Notes under the pieces: generated by a model
What the model was told of the DNA's origin: nothing
Seen by the model: the letters and a program-made list of their open reading frames with translations, nothing else
Databases searched by the model: none
Translations under genes and position numbers: made by a program
DNA from: Actinomadura luzonensis
GTDB taxonomy: Bacteria; Actinomycetota; Actinomycetes; Streptosporangiales; Streptosporangiaceae
Reading direction: 5' to 3'
NCBI RefSeq assembly: GCF_022664455.2
Contig: NZ_JAKRKC020000002.1
Span: 1,364,001 to 1,428,000 of the forward strand
DNA: 64,000 nucleotides
In this document: positions 8,062 through 16,506 of the stretch, piece by piece
Position numbering within the stretch: the first letter of the stretch is position 1
Layout of the letters: the number at the start of each line of letters is the position of its first letter

Positions 8062-8652
8062 TCACACCCGCGGCCTGCGGGCGTGGAAGACGAACGCCGG
8101 GGGAGCGTTGCGCCACACGGTGCGGCCCGGCACGACCTCCTCGAACCGCTCCGCCAGCAGCGCGCGGAAGCGCCGTGCCGAGCTGAGCGGGATGGCGTGG
8201 ATGTAGGAGAACGTGGTGAACGCGGCGCCCTGAGCCATGGCCGCCGTCACCGCCCCCAGCAGGTCCCGCTGCAACCCGTCGGGGAAGGCCGCCCACGGCA
8301 GGCCGCTGACCACGACGTCCGCCTGCCGCAGCCCGCGCTCGCGCAGCAGCTCGCCGAGCCGCGAGGCGTCCGCGTGCGCCACGTCCACGGCCGGGTACCG
8401 GCCGGCCAGCAGCCGCGCCATCGGCTCGTTCAGCTCCACCGCCAGGTGGTGGCCGCGCCCGGCCAGCCGCTGCTGGATCTCCGCGGTGAACGGCCCCGTG
8501 CCCGGTCCCAGCTCGACGACGACGGGCTCGCCGCGCTCCGGGATCGGCGCGCACACGGCGGCGGCCAGCCGGCGCGAGCTGGGGGCGACCGCTCCGATCA
8601 CGGCGGGGGAGCGCAGGAACTGGCCGAGAAAAAGTGCGGTGTCGTGGGACAT
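8062..8652 (-). CDS. Class I SAM-dependent methyltransferase (phospholipid N-methyltransferase-like)
   Basis: 196 residues. SAM-binding motif I is VVVELGPGTGPFTAEI (about 44-59), the acidic residue ending beta-2 is in LAVELNEPMARLL, and the motif IV region is ADVVVSGLPWAAFP. The opening FLGQFLRSPAVIGAVAPSSRRLA is typical of the PmtA/rRNA dimethylase-like group whose members methylate phosphatidylethanolamine, but substrate cannot be told from sequence. AAATTA at 8659-8664 reads as a TAATTT -10 on the minus strand about 7 nt before the ATG, so the mRNA is probably leaderless. Divergent from the sensor kinase gene. No membrane segment. Confidence 0.8.
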   Translation of the reverse strand: MSHDTALFLGQFLRSPAVIGAVAPSSRRLAAAVCAPIPERGEPVVVELGPGTGPFTAEIQQRLAGRGHHLAVELNEPMARLLAGRYPAVDVAHADASRLGELLRERGLRQADVVVSGLPWAAFPDGLQRDLLGAVTAAMAQGAAFTTFSYIHAIPLSSARRFRALLAERFEEVVPGRTVWRNAPPAFVFHARRPRV

Positions 8653-8717
8653 GCGTCGAAATTAGGGCCGAGATCCGTTCTGTCCGCTCCGCCCACCGGA
8701 CGCACCTGCGGCCAGTA

Positions 8718-8746
8718 GGAGGAGGCGGCCTCCTCCGACCGGAGGA
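8718..8746. promoter_or_regulatory. Overlapping GGAGGA/TCCTCC palindromes upstream of the two-component operon
   Basis: A perfect 19-bp palindrome (GGAGGAGGC, G, GCCTCCTCC; 8718-8736) shares its right arm with TCCTCC-GACC-GGAGGA (8731-8746), giving three alternating hexamers. It lies 22-50 bp before the apparent -10 TAGCGT (8769-8774) of the kinase gene. Candidate binding site for the cognate regulator; inference. Confidence 0.4.
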
Positions 8747-8780
8747 GCAGCCCGCCACGCTGGGCCGATAGCGTGAGTGC

Positions 8781-10373
8781 ATGCGTTGGCGCGGTGTGCC
8801 GCTGGATGTCCTGCTGGCGGTCTCGGGAGTGGCACTCGACCTGGTCACCACGGCCCACGCGGGCGACACCCGCTTCCTCCCCGCGGCGGCGAACATCCCG
8901 ATGGGGCTGCTGGCGGGCCTGCCCATGGGCCTCGTCCGGCACCGGCCGGTGCCCGTCACCCTCTACCTCGCCCTGCTGCTCGTCGTCACCGACCAGCTCG
9001 GCTCGTTCACCTCCAACACGGTGCAGATCCTCGTCTGCGTCGCGCTCGGCGTGACCGGCTTCCGCGCCGGGCGGCGCGCCACCGCCGTCACGGTGGCCGT
9101 CACCATCGCCGCGACCGCGGTCAACATCGCCGACCCCGGCATCGCGTTCACGGCCAACACCTGGATGTACTCCGTCCTGCTGCCGGTCTTTCCCGCCGTG
9201 CTCGGCGCGTACCTGCGCAGCTCGGCCGGCCGGCTGGAGGAGTGCGACGTCACGCCCGACGCGCTGCTGGCCGCCGCCGGCGTCGCCATCAGCGTGCTCA
9301 GCACCTGGACCACCTGGCACTCCGGCAGCCAGCCCGTCTGGATGGTCGGCCTGCTGGCCGTGGTCGGCGGCCTGTCGCTGGGCGTGGCCCGGCGACTGCC
9401 CGGCCTGGTCTTCCTGGGCCAGGCCGTGCTGCTGGTGTGCGCCGACACCTATCTCAACGACGCCGTCAACACCTGCGTGATCCTCACGCTGATCGCCGTC
9501 GGCGTGTTCGCCATGCGGGTGGAGTCCTGGGCCTGGACGGTGCTCGCCTACCTCGCCGGCTGCCTGCTGACCGCCATCGCCGTCGTCGGCGACGGCACCG
9601 AGGTCACGCCCTTCCGCGTCGGCGTGCTCATGACGCTGGTCGCCACGCCCATCGCGATCGGCCGCTACCTCGGCATGCGGCAGGCCGCCGCCGCGGCCGA
9701 GCGGCGGCGCGCCGAGGAGGCGGCCCGCGCCGCCGTCGCCCAGGTGCGGGCCGACCAGCTCGCCGAGCGCGAGCGCATCGCCCGCGACGTGCACGACATC
9801 GTCGCCCACCACGTCGGCGCCATGGTGCTGCGGGCCGGCGCCGCCCGCTACGCCGCCCCCGACGGCCCCGTCGCCGACGCGCTCTCCGACATCCGTGAGA
9901 CCGGCCACCAGGTGCTCCAGGACCTGCGCGACCTGCTCGACCTGCTGCGCGAGCCCGGGCGCGAGCCCCACCTGCTGGCCGACCCCGGCGACGTCGTCCG
10001 CGAGTCGGCCGAACGCATGGCCGCCGCCGGGCTCGTCGTCGACCTCGACCTCGACCCGGCCACCGACCACGCCCCGCTCACCGCCCGCGCCAGCGCGGCC
10101 CGCATCGTCCAGGAAGGACTCACGAACGTGCTCAAACACGCCGGCCCAGGCACCCGGGTCCGCGTCACCGTCGCCCCCGCAGGAGAGGGGCTGTCGGTGG
10201 AGATCCGCAACGGCCGCCCGCCCACCGCCATCGAACGCCTGCCCTCCTCCGGCCGCGGCCTGGCCGGCATGCGCGAGCGGGTGCGCGCGCTCGGCGGCAC
10301 CCTCAGCGCCGGCCCCGACGGCGAGGGCGGCTGGCTGCTGGCCGCCAGCCTGCCCGCGCGGGGCGGCGCGTGA
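8781..10373 (+). CDS. Two-component sensor histidine kinase (NarL-type, HisKA_3)
   Basis: 530 residues. The first 300 residues hold about nine hydrophobic spans in two blocks, a membrane sensor module without a large extracellular domain. A coiled-coil linker (AAAAERRRAEEAARAAVAQV) leads to the dimerisation/phosphoacceptor helix ERERIARDVHDIVAHHVGAM, whose His in DVHDIV is the phosphorylation site. The HATPase_c part has IVQEGLTNVLKHA (N box) and GRGLAGMRERV (G box). TAGCGT at 8769-8774 ends 6 nt before the ATG, suggesting a leaderless message. Its stop overlaps the response regulator start by four bases (GTGA), the usual coupling for kinase-regulator pairs. The signal is unknown. Confidence 0.93.
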   Translation: MRWRGVPLDVLLAVSGVALDLVTTAHAGDTRFLPAAANIPMGLLAGLPMGLVRHRPVPVTLYLALLLVVTDQLGSFTSNTVQILVCVALGVTGFRAGRRATAVTVAVTIAATAVNIADPGIAFTANTWMYSVLLPVFPAVLGAYLRSSAGRLEECDVTPDALLAAAGVAISVLSTWTTWHSGSQPVWMVGLLAVVGGLSLGVARRLPGLVFLGQAVLLVCADTYLNDAVNTCVILTLIAVGVFAMRVESWAWTVLAYLAGCLLTAIAVVGDGTEVTPFRVGVLMTLVATPIAIGRYLGMRQAAAAAERRRAEEAARAAVAQVRADQLAERERIARDVHDIVAHHVGAMVLRAGAARYAAPDGPVADALSDIRETGHQVLQDLRDLLDLLREPGREPHLLADPGDVVRESAERMAAAGLVVDLDLDPATDHAPLTARASAARIVQEGLTNVLKHAGPGTRVRVTVAPAGEGLSVEIRNGRPPTAIERLPSSGRGLAGMRERVRALGGTLSAGPDGEGGWLLAASLPARGGA

Positions 10374-11041
10374 TCCGCGTGCTGGTGGCCGACGACCAGG
10401 CGCTCGTCCGCGCGGGCGTGCGCATGCTGCTGCAGGCCACGGGCGACATGGAGGTCGTGGGGGAGGCCGAGGACGGCGCCGAGGCGGTGCGCCTGGCCGA
10501 GCGGCACCTGCCCGACGTGATCCTCATGGACCTGCGCATGCCCCGCGTGGACGGCCTGGAGGCGATCAGGCGGGTGCTGGCCGCCCGGCCGGGCGCCAGG
10601 ATCGTCGTGCTCACCACGTTCGCCGAGGACGCCAACGTCTACGCGGCCCTCCGCGCCGGGGCGGTCGGGTTCCTGGTCAAGGACGACGAGCCGGAGCGCA
10701 TGGTCGACGCCGTGCGCCGGGCCGCGGCGGGGGAGCAGCTGCTCGCGCCGTCGGTGCTGCGCCGCGTCGTCGAGCGGTTCCTCGCCGCCGAGGAGCAGGC
10801 CGCCGCGCCGCCGCCGGCCGGGCTCACCGAGCGCGAGCTGGAGGTGCTCGCGCTGGTCGGCACCGGCCTGTCCAACGCCGAGATCGCCGAGGAGCTGCAC
10901 GTCGGCGTCACCACGGTCAAGACCCACATCGGCGCCGCCATGGACAAGCTGGGGCTGCGCAACCGCATCCAGGCCGCCGTGGTCGCGCACCGCGCCGGCC
11001 TCGTGGACGCCTCCTTCCGTCCTGTCCGCCGCGGCCCGTGA
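10370..11041 (+). CDS. NarL/FixJ-type response regulator
   Basis: 223 residues. Receiver domain 1-120 with acidic pocket VADDQA, phosphoacceptor Asp in DVILMDLRMPRVDG, conserved Thr in IVVLTTF and Lys in FLVKDDEPE. C-terminal LuxR-type helix-turn-helix: LTERELEVLALVGTGLSNAEIAEELHVGVTTVKTHI. The GTG start overlaps the kinase stop, so synthesis is coupled. It should bind DNA as a phosphorylated dimer; the palindromes at 8718-8746 are an obvious place to look for autoregulation. The regulated genes are not evident here, although the adjacent small membrane protein gene could be one. Confidence 0.94.
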   Translation: MIRVLVADDQALVRAGVRMLLQATGDMEVVGEAEDGAEAVRLAERHLPDVILMDLRMPRVDGLEAIRRVLAARPGARIVVLTTFAEDANVYAALRAGAVGFLVKDDEPERMVDAVRRAAAGEQLLAPSVLRRVVERFLAAEEQAAAPPPAGLTERELEVLALVGTGLSNAEIAEELHVGVTTVKTHIGAAMDKLGLRNRIQAAVVAHRAGLVDASFRPVRRGP

Positions 11042-11153
11042 CCGGCTCCGCCCCGGGGCGGACCGGCTCTCATCCCGGCGGCTGACGACGCCCGGCACGG
11101 CGCGCGGCCACCATCGAGGTCACTCACCGATCCAGGAAAGGACCTCTCCCACC

Positions 11154-11567
11154 ATGGACAGAACCGCGGTCATGAGCAGCCCCGCAGCCACCCGGCAGGT
11201 CCCGGCCGGCCTGCTGTACGCGCTGCGCGTGGCGATCATCGCCCAGGCCGCCGCGCTGCTGGTGGCCGCCTCGTTCGCCGGGCAGGCGGTGCAGTCGCAG
11301 CCGCTGGCCGAGACCCACGTCATGGCCGGGATGGTGGTCCACCTCGTGGCCCTGGTGCAGCTCGTGCTCGCCGTGCTCGTGTGGCGGCCGGGCCGCGGCG
11401 CGGGCTGGCCCGCCCTGGCCAGCCTGGCGCTGCTGATCGTCGGCATGGCCCAGCACTTCACCTGGGAGGCCCTGGGGGCGCACGTCCCCAACGGCGTGCT
11501 GCTGTTCGGGCTGATCGCCGCGCTGCTGGTCTGGTCCTGGTCACCGGCGGCCGCCCGGCGCCGCTAG
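11154..11567 (+). CDS. Small four-span membrane protein
   Basis: 137 residues, start ATG at 11154 after GGAAAGGA. Four predicted membrane helices at roughly 20-42, 58-80, 86-104 and 112-130, with short charged loops and a basic tail (AAARRR). I do not recognise the family; it resembles the many small integral membrane proteins of actinomycetes. The spans contain His residues (ETHVMAGMVVHLVAL, AQHFTWEALGAHV) that could bind haem or metal, but this is speculation. It follows the response regulator by 112 bp and precedes trpF by 10 bp in the same direction. Confidence 0.75.
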   Translation: MDRTAVMSSPAATRQVPAGLLYALRVAIIAQAAALLVAASFAGQAVQSQPLAETHVMAGMVVHLVALVQLVLAVLVWRPGRGAGWPALASLALLIVGMAQHFTWEALGAHVPNGVLLFGLIAALLVWSWSPAAARRR

Positions 11568-11577
11568 TGTCTACGGT

Positions 11578-12171
11578 GTGTACGTCAAGATCTGCGGCCT
11601 GAGCGAGCCCGCCCACGTGGCCGCCGCCGTCGAGGCCGGGGCCGACGCCGTCGGGTTCGTCATGACCCGCAGCACCCGCCGGGTGAGCCCCGGGCGGGCC
11701 GCCGAGCTCGCCGCCCTGGTGCCGGCGCACGTCCTGACCGTCGGCGTCTTCCGCGGCGAGGACCCAGAGACGGTCCGGGCCGCGGCGCTGGCCTCCGGGG
11801 TGCGGGCCGTGCAGCTCCACGGCCGCCACCCGCACGCCGACTTCGTCGCGCTGAAGGACCTCGGGGTCACCCTGCTGCGGGCCGTCGACTCCACCGCCGA
11901 CCTGCGCTGCGGCGCCTACGACGAGGACCTGCTCCTGGTCGACGCCCCGCACGCCGGCTCCGGGCAGCCGTGGGACTGGGCGGCCGTGCGCGGCCGGCCC
12001 TCGGGCCGCTGGCTGCTGGCCGGCGGCCTCGCGCCCGGCAACGTGGCCGAGGCGATCGCCGCCGCCGGCCCGTGGGGGGTCGACGTCTCCAGCGGCGTGG
12101 AGTCCGCGCCCGGCGTCAAGGACCCGGCCCTCATCGAGGCGTTCCTCAAGGCGGTCCGCGGTGCCGCCTGA
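11578..12171 (+). CDS. trpF: Phosphoribosylanthranilate isomerase
   Basis: 197 residues, start GTG 11578. It catalyses the Amadori rearrangement of N-(5'-phosphoribosyl)anthranilate to CdRP in tryptophan synthesis. The signatures of the (beta-alpha)8 barrel are all present: VKICGL with the general-base Cys at the N-terminus, AVGFV, AVQLHG, LLLVDAP with the general-acid Asp, LAGGL and GVDVSSGVE with the C-terminal phosphate-binding loops. Length is normal. It is not next to other trp genes in this window, which is usual in actinomycetes where trp genes are scattered and trpF often stands alone. Cytosolic monomer by family. Confidence 0.95.
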   Translation: MYVKICGLSEPAHVAAAVEAGADAVGFVMTRSTRRVSPGRAAELAALVPAHVLTVGVFRGEDPETVRAAALASGVRAVQLHGRHPHADFVALKDLGVTLLRAVDSTADLRCGAYDEDLLLVDAPHAGSGQPWDWAAVRGRPSGRWLLAGGLAPGNVAEAIAAAGPWGVDVSSGVESAPGVKDPALIEAFLKAVRGAA

Positions 12172-12252
12172 CGAGCACCCCCGCAGCCGTCCCCGCCGTC
12201 GTTCCTGCCGCCGTCCCCGCTGCCGTCCCCGCTGCCGTCCGGGGCGCGCGTG

Positions 12253-13068
12253 ATGGACGACTTCGCGCACCTGCCCGCCGTCCGGCGCGAGAGCGCCGCG
12301 GCCGACCTGGAGCGGGCGCTCGCCTTCATGCGCGGCTTCGCCCGCCGCAAGGCGCCGCGCGAGGTGCCCGTGCCCGGCGGGGTGGCCGTGCTCGACGAGC
12401 GCTACCCCGGCTCCCACGACGACAACTGCCTGCTGATCTGGGAGCCCGCCGAGCCCGGGGAGGTGCTGCGGGCCGCCGACGAGGCGCTGGCCGGCCGCGC
12501 CCACCGGCTGGTGACGGTCGACGACGACCGCCTCGGCCAGCGGTTCGCGCCGGTCTTCGCCCAGGCCGGCTACGCCCACGACGTCAACCTCGTGATGGCC
12601 TTCCGCGGCGCCCTGCCCGCCGATCCGCCCGCCGATCCGCCCGCCGATCCGCCCGCGGCCGAGCCGCTGGCCGCGGACGAGCTGCTGGAGGTGCTGCGCC
12701 GCGACTGGCGCCGCACGCTGCCCGACGCCGGCGACGACGTGATCGAGACGCTGGCCAGGCGCGTCGAGAACCGTCCGGCCGGGGCCGACCTGGTCGCCTT
12801 CCGCGCCGTGCGCACGCCCGGCGGCGCGATCGCGGCCCGCGCCGAGCTCTACGTCCACGGCGGCGTCGCCCAGATCGAGAACGTCTTCACCGCCGAGGAG
12901 CACCGCGGCAGGGGCCACGCCCGCGCCCTGATGACCGCGCTGCTGGCCGAGGCGGCCGGCGCCGAGCTGATCTTCCTGGTGGCCGACGACGGCGACTGGC
13001 CGAAGGACTTCTACGCCCGGCTGGGCTTCGCCGGGATCGGCCGCACCCACTCCTTCCTGCGCACCTGA
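12253..13068 (+). CDS. GNAT-family N-acetyltransferase with N-terminal extension
   Basis: 271 residues from ATG 12253 (a GTG one codon earlier is possible). The C-terminal 130 residues are a GNAT domain: VAQIENVFTAEEHRGRGHARALMTALL contains the acetyl-CoA pyrophosphate loop (R/Q-x-x-G-x-G/A), followed by LIFLVADDGDWPKDFYARLGF. The N-terminal half has a weak GNAT-like layout (GVAVLDERYPGSHDDNCLLIW), suggesting a tandem GNAT protein whose first copy has diverged. A hinge of four ADPP-type units (DNA 12619-12654) separates the halves. Substrate unknown. The DNA just upstream (12184-12241) is also a simple CCGTCCCCGCTG-like repeat and holds no gene. Confidence 0.85.
   Translation: MDDFAHLPAVRRESAAADLERALAFMRGFARRKAPREVPVPGGVAVLDERYPGSHDDNCLLIWEPAEPGEVLRAADEALAGRAHRLVTVDDDRLGQRFAPVFAQAGYAHDVNLVMAFRGALPADPPADPPADPPAAEPLAADELLEVLRRDWRRTLPDAGDDVIETLARRVENRPAGADLVAFRAVRTPGGAIAARAELYVHGGVAQIENVFTAEEHRGRGHARALMTALLAEAAGAELIFLVADDGDWPKDFYARLGFAGIGRTHSFLRT
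12619..12654 (+). repeat. 12-bp in-frame repeat in the GNAT gene
   Basis: Three identical 12-bp units (GCCGATCCGCCC in register) encoding ADPP repeats between the two halves of the acetyltransferase. Units are identical in DNA, which points to recent slippage expansion. Confidence 0.8.
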
Positions 13069-13134
13069 GCGGCCGCTCAGGCCGGGCCGGGCCTGACCCG
13101 CTGCGCAGGAGCTCCACGCAGTAGGGTCTCCTGC

Positions 13135-13716
13135 GTGAGCGAAACTTCCGCCGAGAACCGGATCTGGACGGTTCCCAACCTGCTGAGCTTCCTGCGCCTT
13201 CTCGGCGTGCCGGTGTTCCTGTGGCTGGTTCTCGGGCCGAAGGCGGACGGGTGGGCCATCGCGGTGCTCGCCTTCGCCGGTTTCACCGACTGGCTCGACG
13301 GAAAGATCGCCCGCGCCTTCAACCAGACGAGCAGGCTCGGCCGGCTCATCGACCCGGCGGCCGACAAGCTCTACGTCTTCGCCACGATCCTGGCGCTGCT
13401 GCTGCGCGGGGTCATCCCGTGGTGGCTGGTGGCGATCATCCTGGGGCGGGAACTCTTCGTCGCGAGTTTCATCCCCGTACTCCGCAGGCACGGCTACCGG
13501 GCACTTCAGGTGCATTTCCTGGGCAAAGCCGCGATGTTCAACCTGATGTACGCCTTCCCCCTCCTCTTCCTTGCCTCCCACTCCGGGTGGTATGCCGATA
13601 TAGCCCGAATTGTCGGCTGGGCCTTCGCCCTCTGGGGGACGGGCCTGTACTGGTGGGCGGGGGCGCTGTACGTGATCCAGGTGCGCCGGCTCGTAACCTC
13701 GGCCAAGAAGGAGTGA
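13135..13716 (+). CDS. CDP-alcohol phosphatidyltransferase (PgsA-like)
   Basis: 193 residues, start GTG 13135. The family signature D-x2-D-G-x2-A-R-x8-G-x3-D-x3-D is complete: TDWLDGKIARAFNQTSRLG, then RLIDPAADK. Six or so membrane spans. It transfers a phosphatidyl group from CDP-diacylglycerol to an alcohol; the acceptor (glycerol-3-phosphate, inositol phosphate or cardiolipin-type) is not decided by sequence. The place next to a garA-gcvP run recalls PgsA2 (Rv1822) of Mycobacterium. It ends 4 bp before the next gene. The codons near 13590-13620 (tat, ata, att) are unusually AT-rich for this genome. Confidence 0.9.
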   Translation: MSETSAENRIWTVPNLLSFLRLLGVPVFLWLVLGPKADGWAIAVLAFAGFTDWLDGKIARAFNQTSRLGRLIDPAADKLYVFATILALLLRGVIPWWLVAIILGRELFVASFIPVLRRHGYRALQVHFLGKAAMFNLMYAFPLLFLASHSGWYADIARIVGWAFALWGTGLYWWAGALYVIQVRRLVTSAKKE

Positions 13717-13720
13717 ACGG

Positions 13721-16225
13721 GTGAAGGCGGTCGTCATGGCGGGCGGGGAGGGCACTCGGCTGCGACCCATGACCGCCAACCAGCCCAAGCCCCTCCTCCC
13801 GGTGGTCAACCGCCCGATCATGGAGCACGTCCTGCGCCTGCTCAAGCGGCACGGCATCACCGAGACGGTGGTCACGGTGCAGTTCCTCGCGGCGCTGGTG
13901 CGCAACTACTTCGGCGACGGCGACGAGCTGGGCATGCACCTGCAGTACGCCACCGAGGACGTGCCGCTCGGCACCGCCGGCAGCGTCAAGAACGCCGCCG
14001 ACCGGCTGCGCGACGACCGCTTCCTGGTGATCTCCGGAGACGCCCTGACGGATATCGATTTATCCGACATGATCCGATTTCATCGGGAAAATTCCGCGCT
14101 TATCACCATCGGCCTGAAACGCGTTCCCAACCCGCTCGAATTCGGGATCATCATCGTCGACGAGAGCGGCCGCGTGCAGCGCTTCCTGGAGAAGCCCACC
14201 TGGGGCCAGGTCTTCTCCGACACCGTCAACACCGGCGTCTACGTCATGGAGCCCGAGGTCCTCGACGCCGTCGCGCCCGGCGAGCCCGTCGACTGGTCCG
14301 GCGACGTCTTCCCCGCCCTGCTGGAGCGCGGCGCCGCCATCTACGGCTACGTCGCCGACGGCTACTGGGAGGACGTAGGCACCCACGACAGCTACCTCAA
14401 GGCCCAGGCCGACGCCCTGTCCGGCAAGGTCGGCCTGGACATCGGCGGCTTCGAGCTCTCACCCGGCGTCTGGGTGGCCGAGTCGGCCTCGGTGGACCCC
14501 GACGCCGTGCTGAAGGGCCCCTTGCTCATCGGCGACTACGCCAAGGTCGAGGCGGGCGCCGAGCTGCGCGAGTACACCGTGCTCGGCAGCAACGTCGTGG
14601 TGCGCGAGGGCGCCTTCCTGCACCGCGCGATCGTGCACGACAACGTCTACCTCGGCCCCGCCGCCCACCTGCGCGGCTGCGTGATCGGCAAGAGTACGGA
14701 CGTCATGGCCGGGGCTCGCATCGAGGAGAACGCGGTCATCGGCGACGAGTGCGTCATCGAGTCCGAGGCCTACGTCTCCAGCGGCGTCAAGGTCTACCCG
14801 TTCAAGACCATCGAGGCCGGCGCGGTCGTCAACACCAGCGTCATCTGGGAGTCGCGCGGCCAGCGCAGCCTGTTCGGCCCGCGCGGGGTCAGCGGCCTGG
14901 TCAACGTCGAGATCACCGCCGAGCTGTGCGTGCGCCTGGCCAGCGCCTACGCCACCACCCTGAAGAAGGGCGAGTACGTCGTCACCGCCCGCGACTGCTC
15001 GCTCGCCGCCCGCGCCCTCAAGCGGGCCGTCAACGGCGCCCTGACGGCCGGGGCGATCAACGTCCTGGACCTGGAGGCGGCCCCGCTGCCGGTGGCCCGC
15101 TTCCACACCGGCCGCGAGGGCGCGGCCGGCGGCATCGCGCTCCGCACCACGCCCGGCGACCCGCAGAGCGTGGACATCGTCATCATGGACGGCCGCGGCG
15201 CCGACCTCGCCCCCGGCGCGCAGCGCAAGCTGGAGCGGGTCTTCTCCCGCCAGGAGTTCCGCCGCGCCTTCCCCGGCGAGATCGCCGAGCTGGCGCACCC
15301 CGCCCGCGCCATCGAGGACTACACCCACGAGCTGCTGCGCCACGTCGGCGTCGGCGACGTCCGGGACATGAAGGTCGTCGTGGACTGCGCGGGCGGCACC
15401 TCCTCGCTGGTGCTGCCCACCCTGCTCGGCCGGGTCGGCGTGGACGTGCTCACCGTCAACGCCCGCCTCGACGACGTCTCGCCCACCGAGACGCTGGCCG
15501 AGCGCCGCCGCGACCTGCAACGCCTGTCGGAGCTGGTCAGCTCCTCGCGGGCGGCCTTCGGGGTGCGCTTCGACCCGGTCGGCGAGCGCATCGCCCTGGT
15601 CGACGAGATGGGCCAGCTCATCAACGAGGAACGCGCCCTGCTCGTCGTGCTCGACCTGGTCGCCGCCGAGCGCCGCGGCGGCCAGGTGGCGCTGCCGGTC
15701 ACCACGACCCGCGTGGCCGAGCAGGTCTGCCGCTTCCACGGCGTGCAGGTGCAGTGGACCTCCACCTCGCTGGACGCGCTCACCGCGGCCGCCGCCGGCC
15801 CCGACATGATCTTCGCGGCGGACGGGCGCGGCGGGTTCGTGGTGCCCGAGTTCAGCCCGGCCATCGACGGGCTGGCCGCGTTCATGCGCCTGCTCGGGCT
15901 GGTGGCCCGCACCCGGCTCTCGCTCAGCCAGATCGACGCCCGCATCCCCGAGGTCAGGCTGCTGCGCCGCACGGTGCCGACCCCGTGGGCGGCCAAGGGC
16001 TCGGTCATGCGCTCGGTCCTGGAGGCCGCCGAGAACGAGCCCGAGGGCTACCGCATCGACACCACCGACGGGGTGCGGGTGGCCCGCGACGACGGGAGCT
16101 GGGTGCTGGTGCTGCCCGCCGCCACCGAGCCCGTCACGGACCTGTGGGCCGAGGCCCCCGACATGGACGGCGCCCAGGCCCTGCTGGAGCGCTGGGCGCG
16201 GGTGGTCGAGCAGGCCGCCGGGTGA
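13721..16225 (+). CDS. Nucleotidyltransferase with hexapeptide repeats and degenerate phosphomannomutase domain
   Basis: 834 residues. Residues 1-235 are a sugar-1-phosphate nucleotidyltransferase: AVVMAGGEGTRLRPMT, Lys in QPKPLLPV, GTAGSVKNA, FLVISGDALTDID, FLEKP. Residues 250-380 are left-handed beta-helix repeats (GPLLIGDYAKVEAG, NVYLGPAAHLRGCVIG). Residues 385-834 follow phosphohexomutase topology, but the phosphoserine motif TASHNP is replaced by RTTPGDP, the metal loop DGDxDR by FDPVGERI, and the sugar loop GEESG by DGRGGF. The C-terminal half should not be an active mutase. Usually annotated mannose-1-phosphate guanylyltransferase; GDP-mannose synthesis is likely but not proved. An AT-rich patch at 14050-14150 stands out. 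Confidence 0.88.
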   Translation: MKAVVMAGGEGTRLRPMTANQPKPLLPVVNRPIMEHVLRLLKRHGITETVVTVQFLAALVRNYFGDGDELGMHLQYATEDVPLGTAGSVKNAADRLRDDRFLVISGDALTDIDLSDMIRFHRENSALITIGLKRVPNPLEFGIIIVDESGRVQRFLEKPTWGQVFSDTVNTGVYVMEPEVLDAVAPGEPVDWSGDVFPALLERGAAIYGYVADGYWEDVGTHDSYLKAQADALSGKVGLDIGGFELSPGVWVAESASVDPDAVLKGPLLIGDYAKVEAGAELREYTVLGSNVVVREGAFLHRAIVHDNVYLGPAAHLRGCVIGKSTDVMAGARIEENAVIGDECVIESEAYVSSGVKVYPFKTIEAGAVVNTSVIWESRGQRSLFGPRGVSGLVNVEITAELCVRLASAYATTLKKGEYVVTARDCSLAARALKRAVNGALTAGAINVLDLEAAPLPVARFHTGREGAAGGIALRTTPGDPQSVDIVIMDGRGADLAPGAQRKLERVFSRQEFRRAFPGEIAELAHPARAIEDYTHELLRHVGVGDVRDMKVVVDCAGGTSSLVLPTLLGRVGVDVLTVNARLDDVSPTETLAERRRDLQRLSELVSSSRAAFGVRFDPVGERIALVDEMGQLINEERALLVVLDLVAAERRGGQVALPVTTTRVAEQVCRFHGVQVQWTSTSLDALTAAAAGPDMIFAADGRGGFVVPEFSPAIDGLAAFMRLLGLVARTRLSLSQIDARIPEVRLLRRTVPTPWAAKGSVMRSVLEAAENEPEGYRIDTTDGVRVARDDGSWVLVLPAATEPVTDLWAEAPDMDGAQALLERWARVVEQAAG

Positions 16226-16390
16226 CGGGCGGTCACGCGGCGTGACGGGCGGTCCGGCGGAAGGCCGCGGGGACCCGCGTGCGCACGCGCTCCCGCAAGA
16301 TCGTAATGTAGAAACGCGCGGCGGCATGGACCACGGGGCGGGCGCGGCGGTAACTTTGTCTGCGTCCAAACCACCGTCCAGCGCCCCGAG

Positions 16391-16419
16391 TTGACCTTTG
16401 CCGCTGATCAGCGTATGTT
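16391..16419 (+). promoter_or_regulatory. Sigma-70-type promoter upstream of garA
   Basis: TTGACC, 17-bp spacer, TATGTT, giving a start near 16426. It is one of the best housekeeping-type promoters in the window and would drive the FHA and MerR genes through a leader of about 80 nt. Confidence 0.7.
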
Positions 16420-16506
16420 GCGGCATTCGCAAACTTGAAAAAAGCGAAGCGAGGCGCGCCCTGAGCACCGTCGCCGCGTCTTCGCGGTAGGAGGCCGAGC
16501 CGATCG

